A stretch of DNA of 64,000 nt from CAVWGP01 sp963754645 (GTDB lineage: Bacteria > Pseudomonadota > Alphaproteobacteria > Bin65), in contig CAVWGP010000011.1 of the NCBI GenBank assembly GCA_963754645.1, positions 186,001-250,000 of the forward strand, written 5' to 3'. The notes beneath the pieces were generated by a model. It did no database searches. It was not told the DNA's origin and worked only from the letters and a program-made list of their open reading frames with translations. Shown here piece by piece: positions 55,071-63,064 of this stretch. The position numbers were made by a program, and so were the translations under genes. How positions within the stretch are numbered: the stretch's first letter is position 1; every line of letters begins with the position of its first letter.

Positions 55071-56444
55071 ATGAGCGAAGCCCAGCGAACCGCGACACAG
55101 CCCGAAGCCGTCAGCTTCGCCGCCGCGCTGCGCGTATGGCTCAAGCTCGGCCTGCTCGGCTTCGGCGGCCCGGCCGGGCAGATCGCGCTCATGCACCGCA
55201 TCCTGGTCGACGAGAAAAAGTGGATCGGCGAGGCGCGATTTTTGCACGCACTCAATTATTGCATGCTGCTGCCCGGCCCCGAGGCGCAGCAGCTCGCGAC
55301 CTATGTCGGCTGGATGCTGCATCGGACCGCGGGCGGGCTCGCCGCCGGGCTGTTGTTCGTCATCCCCGGCGCCGTGCTCATTCTCGCGCTCAGCATGGTC
55401 TATGCCGGGTTCAAGAGCGTGCCGCTGGTCGAGGCGATTTTCTTCGGCATCAAGGCCGCCGTCGTCGCCGTCGTCATCGAAGCGTTGCTGCGCATCGCCA
55501 AGCGCGCGCTCAAGAACGGCTGGATGTACGGCATCGCGGCCGCGGCTTTCGTCGGAATATTTTTCTTCGACGTGCCGTTCCCGGTCATCGTTTTCGCCGC
55601 CGGCGTTATCGGCTTTGCCGGCGGACGCCGGTGGCCGGCGCAATTCGTGGTCATCAAGATGAAAACCGGCGGCGCGAACGAACCGCCGCGCGCCGCCGAA
55701 GCCGCGCTCGACGCGCGCCCGCCGGTTGGCGCCGGGCGCTCGCTCGGCACCGCGCTTTTTTGGTTGGTCGTTTGGCTGGCACCCGTCATCGCGATCACGG
55801 CGTGGTTCGGCTGGAGCAATCCGTTCGCCGAGATCGGGCGTTTCTTCAGCCTGATGGCGGCCGTGACCTTCGGCGGCGCTTATGCCGTGCTCGCCTATGT
55901 GGCGCAGGAAGCGGTCAGCACCTATGGCTGGCTCTCGGCCGGCGAAATGCTCGACGGGCTCGGCCTCGCCGAGACCACGCCGGGGCCGCTGATCCTCGTG
56001 CTCGAATATGTCGGGTTTCTCGCCGGTTTCCGCAATCCGGGCGGGCTCAACCCCTACATCGCCGGCTCGCTCGGCGCGTTGCTGACGCTGTGGGTCACCT
56101 TTGCGCCGTCGTTTCTGTGGATCTTCGCCGGCGCGCCCTATGTCGAGAAACTGCGCGGCAAGGCGACGCTGTCGGCGGCGCTATCGGCGATCACGGCGGC
56201 CGTTGTCGGCGTCGTGCTCAATCTCGCAATCTGGTTCGCCATCCACGTGCTGTTCGCCAAAGTCGAGACGCAGTGGCTGCACGGCGTGAAACTGCTGACA
56301 CCGACGCTGTCGAGCATCGATTGGGCCGCCGCCGTTTTGTCGCTCGGCGCGGCCCTGGCGATGCTGCGCTTCCATGCCGGCATGATCGCGACGCTGGCCG
56401 GCTCGGCCGCGCTTGGCGCCGCCTATTTCTTGCTGCTCCGTTAA
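55071..56444 (+). CDS. chrA: Chromate transporter, ChrA family
   Basis: A 457-residue inner-membrane protein with two homologous CHR halves. Half 1 has LGLLGFGGPAGQIALMHRIL and FLHALNYCMLLPGPEAQQLA, with YVGWMLHRTAGGLAAGLLFV; half 2 has VTFGGAYAVLAYVAQEAV and LGLAETTPGPLILVLEYVGF. About ten hydrophobic segments are visible. It exports chromate or sulfate-like anions. ATGs at 55062 and 55071 are both possible. The next gene, a GbsR-like regulator, starts 72 bases later with its own operator, so it may not be part of the same transcript. Confidence 0.93.
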   Translation: MSEAQRTATQPEAVSFAAALRVWLKLGLLGFGGPAGQIALMHRILVDEKKWIGEARFLHALNYCMLLPGPEAQQLATYVGWMLHRTAGGLAAGLLFVIPGAVLILALSMVYAGFKSVPLVEAIFFGIKAAVVAVVIEALLRIAKRALKNGWMYGIAAAAFVGIFFFDVPFPVIVFAAGVIGFAGGRRWPAQFVVIKMKTGGANEPPRAAEAALDARPPVGAGRSLGTALFWLVVWLAPVIAITAWFGWSNPFAEIGRFFSLMAAVTFGGAYAVLAYVAQEAVSTYGWLSAGEMLDGLGLAETTPGPLILVLEYVGFLAGFRNPGGLNPYIAGSLGALLTLWVTFAPSFLWIFAGAPYVEKLRGKATLSAALSAITAAVVGVVLNLAIWFAIHVLFAKVETQWLHGVKLLTPTLSSIDWAAAVLSLGAALAMLRFHAGMIATLAGSAALGAAYFLLLR

Positions 56445-56483
56445 CCATGGTCTGACTTGACAGGCGAGGCTGTCCTGACATAC

Positions 56484-56503
56484 ATTTCAGTAATTACTGA
56501 AAT
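56484..56503. promoter_or_regulatory. Perfect 20-bp palindrome, operator of the GbsR-like regulator
   Basis: ATTTCAGTAATTACTGAAAT reads the same on both strands and ends 12 bases before the regulator start codon. A near copy occurs at 57150-57167. Placement suggests autoregulation by the encoded MarR/GbsR-type protein. Confidence 0.82.
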
Positions 56504-56515
56504 AAGAGATGCGCC

Positions 56516-57076
56516 ATGACCCTGTCGCCCGTCGAAGAGCGTTTCATCCTGCATTGGGGCGAAATGGGCGCGCGCTGGGGCGTCAACCGCTCGGTGGCGC
56601 AGATCCACGCCCTGCTCTACCTCTCGACGCGCCCGCTGACCGCCGAGGAAATCGCCGACACGCTCGACATCGCGCGCTCGAATGTCAGCATGAGCATCAA
56701 GGAGCTGCAATCCTGGGGCCTGATCAACCGCGCCCACCAGCGCGGCGACCGGCGCGACCATTTCGAAGCGATCAAGGACACCTGGACAATCCTGACGCGC
56801 ATCGTCGAGGAGCGCAAAAAGCGCGAAATCGACCCGACCCTGACCACACTGCGCGCCTGCGTGCTCGATGCCGCCGGCGACGGCAAGACCGATCCCGAAG
56901 TGACGCGGCGCATCGAGGCCATGCTCGAATTCCTCGAAACCTTATCGGGCTGGTACGGCCAGATGATGGGCTTGCCCAAGCCCGTGCTGCTCGGCCTGAT
57001 GAAAATGGGCGGCCAGATCGCGCGCGTCGTGCCCGGCGGCGGGCGCAAGAAAGCGGCGAACGACGATGCCGCGTGA
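56516..57076 (+). CDS. GbsR/MarR-like transcriptional regulator
   Basis: A 186-residue regulator. The winged HTH is seen in RSVAQIHALLYLSTRPLTAE and EIADTLDIARSNVSMSIKEL with wing QSWGLINRAHQRGDRRDHFE. A long helix follows with TILTRIVEERKKREIDPTLT, then a C-terminal dimer segment and GGGRKKAANDDAA. GbsR-type proteins sense small molecules (choline in Bacillus). Here the binding sites before this gene and before the downstream desaturase/DCC operon suggest it controls membrane lipid modification. A terminator at 57121-57140 ends its transcript. Confidence 0.9.
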   Translation: MTLSPVEERFILHWGEMGARWGVNRSVAQIHALLYLSTRPLTAEEIADTLDIARSNVSMSIKELQSWGLINRAHQRGDRRDHFEAIKDTWTILTRIVEERKKREIDPTLTTLRACVLDAAGDGKTDPEVTRRIEAMLEFLETLSGWYGQMMGLPKPVLLGLMKMGGQIARVVPGGGRKKAANDDAA

Positions 57077-57120
57077 GCGCGCCATCTTGCGCCTCGTCAT
57101 GGAGAGCGCCGCCGCGCCCG

Positions 57121-57140
57121 ATCCCGCGCGGGATTTTTTT
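57121..57140 (+). terminator. Rho-independent terminator after the GbsR-like gene
   Basis: ATCCCGCGCGGGAT is a 14-base palindrome (5-bp stem with GCGC loop) that runs into seven T residues, 44 bases past the regulator stop. It separates the regulator transcript from the desaturase operon, which therefore needs its own promoter. Confidence 0.8.
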
Positions 57141-57149
57141 GCCAACGAA

Positions 57150-57167
57150 TTTCAATCATTTCTGAAA
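57150..57167. promoter_or_regulatory. Second GbsR-type operator before the desaturase/DCC operon
   Basis: TTTCAATCATTTCTGAAA matches the core of the palindrome at 56485-56502 at 15 of 18 positions and keeps both TTTCA/TGAAA ends. It lies between the terminator and the first operon gene, 43 bases before that ATG. Confidence 0.7.
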
Positions 57168-57210
57168 GATCAGTTTTACGTGGCCTTTCAAGCGCAATGG
57201 AGGTTTCACC

Positions 57211-57618
57211 ATGGCACGCTTCACCACCGATTTGACTCGCGGCTATCCGCCTTCGAGCGTGGCGGTGTTTTTCGACGGCGGCGATGCCGCGCTCGCCCAG
57301 CGCATCGCGCGCTATCGCGCCGCAGCGGGCGGGCGCGCTGACCTCAACTGGCGCGACACGCGGCACTGCCCGGAAGCGCTCACGCTGTTCGGCGTCGGCG
57401 CGGGCGCGCTACGCGGCGGGCTTTTCGTCAAGGACCGCTATGCGCGGCTTCATGCCGGGCTCGGCGCGCGCATCGTCTTGTGGCGCGAACTCGAGGGTTA
57501 CGGCTGGCGCTGCCTGCCGCTCGATCTGCTCGGGCTATCGCATATCCTGAGCCGGCCGGTCACGCCGTCGCGCGCCGCCGCGCGGCGCTGGCGCTTCGGC
57601 CGCATCGCGCATGGCTAG
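57211..57618 (+). CDS. DCC/DUF393 family protein lacking the redox cysteines
   Basis: A 135-residue protein of the DUF393 (thiol-disulfide oxidoreductase DCC) fold. The entry motif reads VAVFFDGGDAALAQRIARYR, where family members have DGxCxxC; both cysteines are missing. LNWRDTRHCPEALTLFGVGA and RIVLWRELEGYGWRCLPLDL match the rest of the fold. GGAGG lies 8 bases before the ATG. It is the first gene of the operon and may be a structural or regulatory relative rather than an active oxidoreductase. Confidence 0.75.
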   Translation: MARFTTDLTRGYPPSSVAVFFDGGDAALAQRIARYRAAAGGRADLNWRDTRHCPEALTLFGVGAGALRGGLFVKDRYARLHAGLGARIVLWRELEGYGWRCLPLDLLGLSHILSRPVTPSRAAARRWRFGRIAHG

Positions 57619-57633
57619 AGGGAGGCCGACACC

Positions 57634-58068
57634 ATGACCGAGCAACCATCCGCGCCTCCGACGCCGCTGTTGAACGTGTATTTCGACGGCGCGGCGCCGG
57701 GCTCGCGCCTGCGCATCGCGCTCTATCGCTTGGAGGCGAGCCGGCACGGCATCGCCATCGCGTGGCACGATCTCGCCTGGGAAACCGATGCGCTGGCCGA
57801 GCACGGCATCGCGGCGGGCGAGCGGCGTCACAGCCTCTACGTCGCCGGCGCGGACGGCTTCCTGTTTCACGGCGCCGACGCCTATGCGCTGCTGTGGAGC
57901 ACGCTGCCGAGCCGCCGGCGGATGGCGCGGCTGCTTCGCGTCCGGGCGGTGCTCGCCGGCGCGGCCGAGGCCATCAAGCGCCGCATCGGCGAGCGGCTTG
58001 CCGGCTCGCGCGCCGGCGCGGCGCCGGGGCCGGGAACCGAGCCCCATGGCGAAGGGAGAACACGATGA
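57634..58068 (+). CDS. Second DCC/DUF393 family protein lacking the redox cysteines
   Basis: 144 residues, 15 bases after the previous gene. The start VYFDGAAPGSRLRIALYRLE aligns with the DGxCxxC site but has no cysteine. Later parts (IAWHDLAWETDALAEHGIAA, RHSLYVAGADGFLFHGADAY and LLWSTLPSRRRMARLLRV) follow the DCC pattern of the canonical copy at 60757-61200. The last codons overlap the desaturase start by 4 bases (ATGA), so translation is coupled. Confidence 0.75.
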   Translation: MTEQPSAPPTPLLNVYFDGAAPGSRLRIALYRLEASRHGIAIAWHDLAWETDALAEHGIAAGERRHSLYVAGADGFLFHGADAYALLWSTLPSRRRMARLLRVRAVLAGAAEAIKRRIGERLAGSRAGAAPGPGTEPHGEGRTR

Positions 58069-58967
58069 GCCTTGCGCTGCAACTCTATCATTGGCTGCGG
58101 CCCAGCAATGCCGCCGCGCGCGAGGCCGCGGCCGACGCCGCCAACCGGGCGTTGCGGAACGATCCACGCCTGCGCGCAATTCCGTGGCGCGATCTGGTGC
58201 CGCTGACGCGCGGCCAAAAACTTTGGGAATTATCGCTGCCGCTGCCCTGGCTCGCCGCCGAGCTGTTTTTCGCCCATCGCGAGCACTATGCGGCGGCGCT
58301 GTTCTGCTCGGTCTTCTTCTTCATCACCGCCTTCCGCCTGACGCATGAGGCGATGCATGACTCGCTGCGGCTCGGGCCGCGCGGCGCCCATGCCGTGCTC
58401 TTCGCTTCCAGCATCGCCCTGTTCTGGTCGAGCCACGCCGCGCGCTGGACGCATTTGCGCCATCACCGCCTCGGCTCGGGGCCCGGCGACATCGAGGCGA
58501 CGCCGACCTATCTGCCGGGCTGGCGCGCGCTGTTGGCCGGGCCGCTGTACACGACGCTGTTCAATCTGTTTCCGCTCCAGCACGGCGATGCGCGCACCAA
58601 GCGCTGGGTCGCCGGCGAGTGGATCGCGATCGCGCTGTGGAGCGCCGCCGCTTTCCCGCTGATCGATCCCTGGCTCGACAGCACGGCGTTCCGCTACCAC
58701 GTCATCGCCATGGCGCTGGGCGAGAAAATGACCTCGTTCTTCTGCGCCTGGACCGTGCACCACCACACCGAGAACAGCGCCTACCCGGCGCGCACGCAAA
58801 ACGGCCGCCTCGCCAATGTCGCCAGCTACAACATGTTTCTCCACGTCGAGCACCACCTGTTTCCCCGCGTGCCGACGCGGCGGCTGCATATTTTGGCGCG
58901 GCGCCTGGACGCGGCGGCACCCGAACTGCGGCGGGCGCAGGCGCTCGGCATGGGACAGCGGCCATGA
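58065..58967 (+). CDS. Membrane fatty acid desaturase 1
   Basis: A 300-residue diiron membrane protein. Three His boxes are intact: LTHEAMHDSLRLG, WTHLRHHRLGSGPG and FLHVEHHLFPRVP; a further HHH lies in TVHHHTENSAYPARTQNG. Hydrophobic segments lie between them (YAAALFCSVFFFITAFRLTH and others). It should add a double bond or hydroxyl to a lipid acyl chain using oxygen and an electron donor. It overlaps both neighbours by 4 bases. The exact substrate cannot be read from sequence. Confidence 0.92.
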   Translation: MSLALQLYHWLRPSNAAAREAAADAANRALRNDPRLRAIPWRDLVPLTRGQKLWELSLPLPWLAAELFFAHREHYAAALFCSVFFFITAFRLTHEAMHDSLRLGPRGAHAVLFASSIALFWSSHAARWTHLRHHRLGSGPGDIEATPTYLPGWRALLAGPLYTTLFNLFPLQHGDARTKRWVAGEWIAIALWSAAAFPLIDPWLDSTAFRYHVIAMALGEKMTSFFCAWTVHHHTENSAYPARTQNGRLANVASYNMFLHVEHHLFPRVPTRRLHILARRLDAAAPELRRAQALGMGQRP

Positions 58968-59860
58968 ACATGTCCGAACTCTTGCACCGCCGGCTCCGGC
59001 CGCCCGGCGCGGGGCGCGCCGAGACGGCCGCGCAAGCGGCTATGGCTGCCTTGCGCGACGATCCGCGGCTGCGCAAGATCGCCTGGCGCGATCTGCTGAC
59101 GCTCTCTCCCCTGCACAAAATCCAGGAGCTTGCGCTGCCGTTGCCGTGGCTCGCCGCCGAGCTGGTGCTTGCGCATCACGGCTACTACATTGCCGCCCTG
59201 CTCTGTTCGGTCGCCGTGTTCAAGCTGAGCTTCCGGCTGGCGCACGAAACCTTGCACGGCAATCTCAAGGTCGGCCAAGGCAGCACCGATTTGGTGCTGC
59301 TGGCCACGAGCTTGGTGCTGCTGGGATCGAGCCACGCCATGCGCTGGACGCACCTGCGTCACCACCGCCTCGGATCCGGACCCGGCGACGTCGAGGGGAT
59401 TCCCGCGCACGGCCCGGCGTGGCGCGCCATCGCGATCGGTCCGCTGTTCCCGCTGCTCTTGAACCTCTATCCCTTCCAACACGCCAACGCGCCGACGCGG
59501 CGCTGGATCGGCGTCGAATGGAGCGGCAGTGCGCTGTGGATTGCGGCGGCTTTCTTGGCGATCGATTCGCTGCTCGGCAGCGCGGCCTGCCGCTTTCATA
59601 TCGGCGCGATGATTCTCGGCCAAGCCGTCGCTGGCTTTGCCTGCATTTGGACGGTGCACCGGCGCGCCACCGACATTGCCTATCCCGCGCGGACCGCCCG
59701 CAGCCGGTTCCTGCAACTTGCCAGCGGCAATCTCATCCTTCATGTCGAGCATCATCTGTTTCCGCAAGTGCCGGCGCGGCGGCTGCACATACTGGCCGAA
59801 CGGCTGGACGAAGCGGCGCCCGAATTGCGGCAAGCACAAGTTATCGGCGGGCGGAGCTGA
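58964..59860 (+). CDS. Membrane fatty acid desaturase 2, diverged
   Basis: A 298-residue paralogue. The boxes LAHETLHGNLKVG, WTHLRHHRLGSGPG and ILHVEHHLFPQVP are kept, but the additional HHH segment has become TVHRRATDIAYPARTARSRF, so two histidines are replaced by arginine. It may act on another substrate or be less active. The ATG overlaps the stop of desaturase 1 by 4 bases. The C-terminal RLHILAERLDEAAPELRQAQ is shared with its neighbours, showing tandem duplication. Confidence 0.88.
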   Translation: MNMSELLHRRLRPPGAGRAETAAQAAMAALRDDPRLRKIAWRDLLTLSPLHKIQELALPLPWLAAELVLAHHGYYIAALLCSVAVFKLSFRLAHETLHGNLKVGQGSTDLVLLATSLVLLGSSHAMRWTHLRHHRLGSGPGDVEGIPAHGPAWRAIAIGPLFPLLLNLYPFQHANAPTRRWIGVEWSGSALWIAAAFLAIDSLLGSAACRFHIGAMILGQAVAGFACIWTVHRRATDIAYPARTARSRFLQLASGNLILHVEHHLFPQVPARRLHILAERLDEAAPELRQAQVIGGRS

Positions 59861-59863
59861 GCC

Positions 59864-60760
59864 ATGGCCAAGCCCGCCGACGCCGCCGCGCGCGACCCGC
59901 CGCGACGGCCCGCTCGATCCGAAGACGCAATCGCCCATCGCAACGCGTTGCGCGATCCGCGGCTGCGGGCGCTGCCATGGCGCGATCTCGTGCCGACGAC
60001 GTGGCCGGAACGAATCCGCGAGCTTGTGCATCCGCTCGCTTGGCTCGGCGCCGCGCTTGTGGCCGCGCACGGCCAGATCTATCTCGCGGCCTTGCCGTGC
60101 TCTTTCATGTTCTTTCTTTCGGCGCTGCGGCTGTCGCATGATTGCCAGCACGACAATCTCCGCCTCGGCGCGCCCGGCGCCGATTTGGTGCTGTTTGCGA
60201 CCAGCCTCTTGATGCTGGGATCGAATCACACGGTGCGGTGGAATCACCTGCGCCACCATCGCCACCTTCTCGGCCCGGCCGACCTCGAAGGCGCTGTTGC
60301 GCGCCTGAGCGCCGGGCGCGCCTTGTTCGCCGGCCCCGCCTTCCTATTCGGGCTCAACCGCGCGGCGCTGGCCGGGGCCGACGCCACAACACGGCGCTGG
60401 ATTGTCGCCGAGCTTGCCGGCAATGCAGCTTGGATCGCGGCCGTGTTCCTCGCAATCGATGCCGCGATCGGCTCGACCGCTCTCCGCTACCACATTCTCG
60501 CCATGGCGGCCGGCCAAGTCTTCACCGCGTTTTTCTGCGTCTGGAGCGTCCACCATCATACGGAGGGCCACGCCTACCCCGCTCGCACCCAAAGCGGCCG
60601 GCTCGCCAATGTCGCGAGCTACAACATGTTTCTCCACGTCGAACACCACTTGTTCCCCAGCGTGCCGACGCGGCGGCTGCATTTATTGGCCAAGCGCATC
60701 GACGCCGTGGCGCCCGAGCTGCGGCGGGCGCAGGCGCTCGCATTGAAGAGGTCGCCATGA
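59864..60760 (+). CDS. Membrane fatty acid desaturase 3
   Basis: A 298-residue desaturase with boxes LSHDCQHDNLRLG, WNHLRHHRHLLGPADLEG and FLHVEHHLFPSVP, plus SVHHHTEGHAYPARTQSG. The first box has an extra Cys (HDCQHD) unlike the others. It starts three bases after the previous stop (59860) and its stop overlaps the canonical DCC gene start by 4. The N-terminal 30 residues are more polar (AARDPPRRPARSEDAIAHRN) than in its paralogues. Confidence 0.9.
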   Translation: MAKPADAAARDPPRRPARSEDAIAHRNALRDPRLRALPWRDLVPTTWPERIRELVHPLAWLGAALVAAHGQIYLAALPCSFMFFLSALRLSHDCQHDNLRLGAPGADLVLFATSLLMLGSNHTVRWNHLRHHRHLLGPADLEGAVARLSAGRALFAGPAFLFGLNRAALAGADATTRRWIVAELAGNAAWIAAVFLAIDAAIGSTALRYHILAMAAGQVFTAFFCVWSVHHHTEGHAYPARTQSGRLANVASYNMFLHVEHHLFPSVPTRRLHLLAKRIDAVAPELRRAQALALKRSP

Positions 60761-61200
60761 CTCAGCAGGCCGAATCCAAGCTCGCCGTCTGTTACAATGG
60801 CGCGTGTCCGGTGTGCAGCGCCGCCGTGCGGCACAGCCAACGGATCGCCGCCACGGCGCCTGACGGAGCGCTATCCTGGCACGACTTCACCGCCGACGCG
60901 GAGATATTCACCCGCCACGGCGTCGATTTCGATGCCGCCCTGCGCCGCTTCCACGTCGTCGGCCGCGACGGAAAACTTTACAGCGGCGTCGACGCTTTTC
61001 TCCTGCTGTGGCGCGAAATGCCCTACTACCGCCGCCTCGCCGCCCTCATCCGCCTGCCGGTCGCGCGGCACATCGCGACGCTCGTCTATGATTATGTTCT
61101 GGTACCGCCGCTCTACCGCTGGAACAAGCGGCGCTTGCGCAAACGACCGCCAAGATCTCCCTCTCCCCCGTCGTCTTCGATGGCGGAGAGGGCGGGGTGA
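60757..61200 (+). CDS. Canonical DCC/DUF393 thiol-disulfide oxidoreductase-like protein
   Basis: 147 residues. Unlike the two upstream copies it keeps the active-site cysteines: AVCYNGACPVCSAAVRHSQR. WHDFTADAEIFTRHGVDFDA, VVGRDGKLYSGVDAFLLLWR and LIRLPVARHIATLVYDYVLV complete the fold. It closes the operon. A redox role coupled to the desaturases, for instance in electron supply or cofactor assembly, is inferred. The last 20 residues (RKRPPRSPSPPSSSMAERAG) are encoded by an interspersed palindromic repeat and are probably not conserved. Confidence 0.82.
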   Translation: MTQQAESKLAVCYNGACPVCSAAVRHSQRIAATAPDGALSWHDFTADAEIFTRHGVDFDAALRRFHVVGRDGKLYSGVDAFLLLWREMPYYRRLAALIRLPVARHIATLVYDYVLVPPLYRWNKRRLRKRPPRSPSPPSSSMAERAG

Positions 61201-61323
61201 AGGGGTTCGGCGGACGGGCGCGGTGTACACAATCAAAACGTGTATAGCGAAGTTCGCGCACCCCTCGCTGCCGCCCCCTCACCTCGATTCTCTCCCCCAC
61301 GCGCCATGCGCGCGGTGGAGAGG
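61159..61323. repeat. Interspersed palindromic repeat units (REP-like)
   Basis: Two related hairpins. CCCTCTCC / GGAGAGGG lies at 61159-61192 inside the end of the DCC gene. CTCTCC...CGCGC / GCGCG...GGAGAG lies at 61289-61323. The CTCTCCCCC/GGTGGAGAGG style is typical of dispersed intergenic repeats in alphaproteobacterial genomes. The rest of the gap to 61386 shows no gene. Confidence 0.5.
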
Positions 61324-61386
61324 AAGAAAAATTTCGCGCGGATTTGGTGATAAGAGTTCCCGCCGCCAACGGCGCGCCCCGTACGC

Positions 61387-61758
61387 CTATCCGCGCTGCA
61401 CCACAGGCGGCGGCGGGCCGGTGCGGCCTTTGCGCCTGTTGTGCAAATAGCGGCTGACGGCGAGGCGCAGCGCGCGGTTCTTCGGTTCGGCGGCAACGAG
61501 GCGAAGGAGTTCGCGATCGGGCATCGACGACGCCGACTTGCCTTCGGCCGCGCCGCGCTGAAAGCGGATATCCGCGATCCGGCGCCCCGCGATCGCGAGC
61601 TCGAAGCCGCGCCGCGCGTCGCGCGCTTGGCGGCGTTCCTGCTTCGCATTGCCGCTTGCCGCCGCGTCCGAAGCGGCCGAGTCCGTGCGCGTCATGGCCG
61701 CGCACAGCTCGAAGCAGCATTCGCAGATCTGGCAGAGTTCGAGCAGTTCAAGCGCCAT
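61387..61758 (-). CDS. Small cysteine-rich ORF, unknown function
   Basis: A 123-residue frame beginning 17 bases after the glutathionylspermidine-synthase-like stop. The N-terminus is unusually Cys-rich (LLELCQICECCFELCAAM). Later segments PDRELLRLVAAEPKNRALRL and VSRYLHNRRKGRTG suggest a helical C-terminus. The family is not recognised. The ATG has a weak ribosome site, so the ORF may be spurious; position in line with the operon argues for it. Confidence 0.5.
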   Translation of the reverse strand: MALELLELCQICECCFELCAAMTRTDSAASDAAASGNAKQERRQARDARRGFELAIAGRRIADIRFQRGAAEGKSASSMPDRELLRLVAAEPKNRALRLAVSRYLHNRRKGRTGPPPPVVQRG

Positions 61759-61775
61759 CGACCCGGCCTATCGCG

Positions 61776-62936
61776 TCAATCGAGAATGATGTGCGGAATG
61801 AACCTGGCATCGTCGGTGGTGACGAGATTGCGGTCTTCGCGGATGCACATGCCGCCGGGCTCGCTGGCGACGAGCCACACGCCGCACATCGGGAACACGC
61901 CGCCGAAATCGGGCAGCGGCTGATAGGCCTGGACGATGCGGCCCTCGGCGCCGTATTTGCCGTCCTTGGTCATGGTGCTGTTGCCGTCCACCGTGACTTC
62001 GACGTTCCAGCCCTCGCGCGAGAACAGCGGCTTCTTGACGTAGCTCTTGCCGAGCGCCTTGCCGCCGGCGTCGCCTTCGAAATAGGCGGGCAGCAAATTC
62101 GGGTGGTTGCGATGCCGCTCCCACAGCAGCGGCAGGATGCCCTTGTTCGAGAGAATAGCCTTCCACGCCGGCTCGATGAAATGCGTGCCGCTCTCGGGTA
62201 TGTGTTTCGCGAAGTCCTCGCGGAACAGCCATTCCCAGGGATAGAGCTTGAACAGCCACGGGATCGTCATCTCGACCTTGTCGGTGAAGCGGCCCTCGGC
62301 ATCGACGCCGATATCGTCCATGTAGAGCATGACGGCTTCGAGCCCGGCTTGGCGCGCGCAATCGGCGAGATATTCGATCGTGCCCTGGTCCTCGATGCTG
62401 TCGCGCGCGCAGGCGAGATGCAGCTTCTCGCCGATCCCCATGTTGCGGAAACTGTCGAGCAGCTTTTCGTGCATCGAATTGAACTGGTCGCAACCCTTGG
62501 GAATGATGTTGCGCTCCATCGCCTGCTCGAGCCAGACCCATTGGAAGATCGCGGTCTCGTAAAGCGAGGTCGGCGTGTCGGCGTTGTATTCGTAGAGCTT
62601 GGGCGGGCCCTTGCCGTCGTAGCAGAAATCCATGCGGCCGTAGAGATTGCGCTCCTGGCCGCGCCAGGTCGAAACCACGTAGTCGCGGAAATCGCGCGGA
62701 ATCGCGAGGCGGTCCATCAGCTCCTCGCTGCCGCACACTTCGTCGATGATGCCGAAGCACATTTCCTCGACTTTCTCGGCCGCGGTTTCGAGATCGTTTT
62801 CGATCTGCTCGAGCGAGAATTTGTAGTAGGCGCTTTCGTCCCAATAGGGATCGCCCTCGAGCGAGTGGAAGTCGAAGCCGTGTTCCTCGGCAGTTTTCTT
62901 CCAATCGTGGCGCGGCGTGACGGGAATGCGCTCCAT
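61776..62936 (-). CDS. Glutathionylspermidine synthase-like ATP-grasp protein (YgiC-like)
   Basis: A 386-residue protein of the GspS C-terminal/YgiC/YjfC family. Typical segments: RIPVTPRHDWKKTAEEHGFD, VSTWRGQERNLYGRMDFCYD, KLYEYNADTPTSLYETAIFQ, FIEPAWKAILSNKGILPLLW and KSYVKKPLFSREGWNVEV. Family members ligate amines or peptides to glutathione-like substrates; the substrate of the YgiC branch is unsettled. Two DUF1190 (YgiB-like) lipoprotein genes lie upstream, the same pairing as ygiB-ygiC in E. coli. Confidence 0.93.
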   Translation of the reverse strand: MERIPVTPRHDWKKTAEEHGFDFHSLEGDPYWDESAYYKFSLEQIENDLETAAEKVEEMCFGIIDEVCGSEELMDRLAIPRDFRDYVVSTWRGQERNLYGRMDFCYDGKGPPKLYEYNADTPTSLYETAIFQWVWLEQAMERNIIPKGCDQFNSMHEKLLDSFRNMGIGEKLHLACARDSIEDQGTIEYLADCARQAGLEAVMLYMDDIGVDAEGRFTDKVEMTIPWLFKLYPWEWLFREDFAKHIPESGTHFIEPAWKAILSNKGILPLLWERHRNHPNLLPAYFEGDAGGKALGKSYVKKPLFSREGWNVEVTVDGNSTMTKDGKYGAEGRIVQAYQPLPDFGGVFPMCGVWLVASEPGGMCIREDRNLVTTDDARFIPHIILD

Positions 62937-63064
62937 GGGCGATCGACCTTCGGTCAGCGGGAAGGGGCCAGAGTCAGCGCGCCCGGCACATTGGCCGGGC
63001 GCGAGACGAAAAGCCTATGTTATTCGAAATCGCGGCGGCTGAAAATCCGCCGCGCGAGCGGCGC

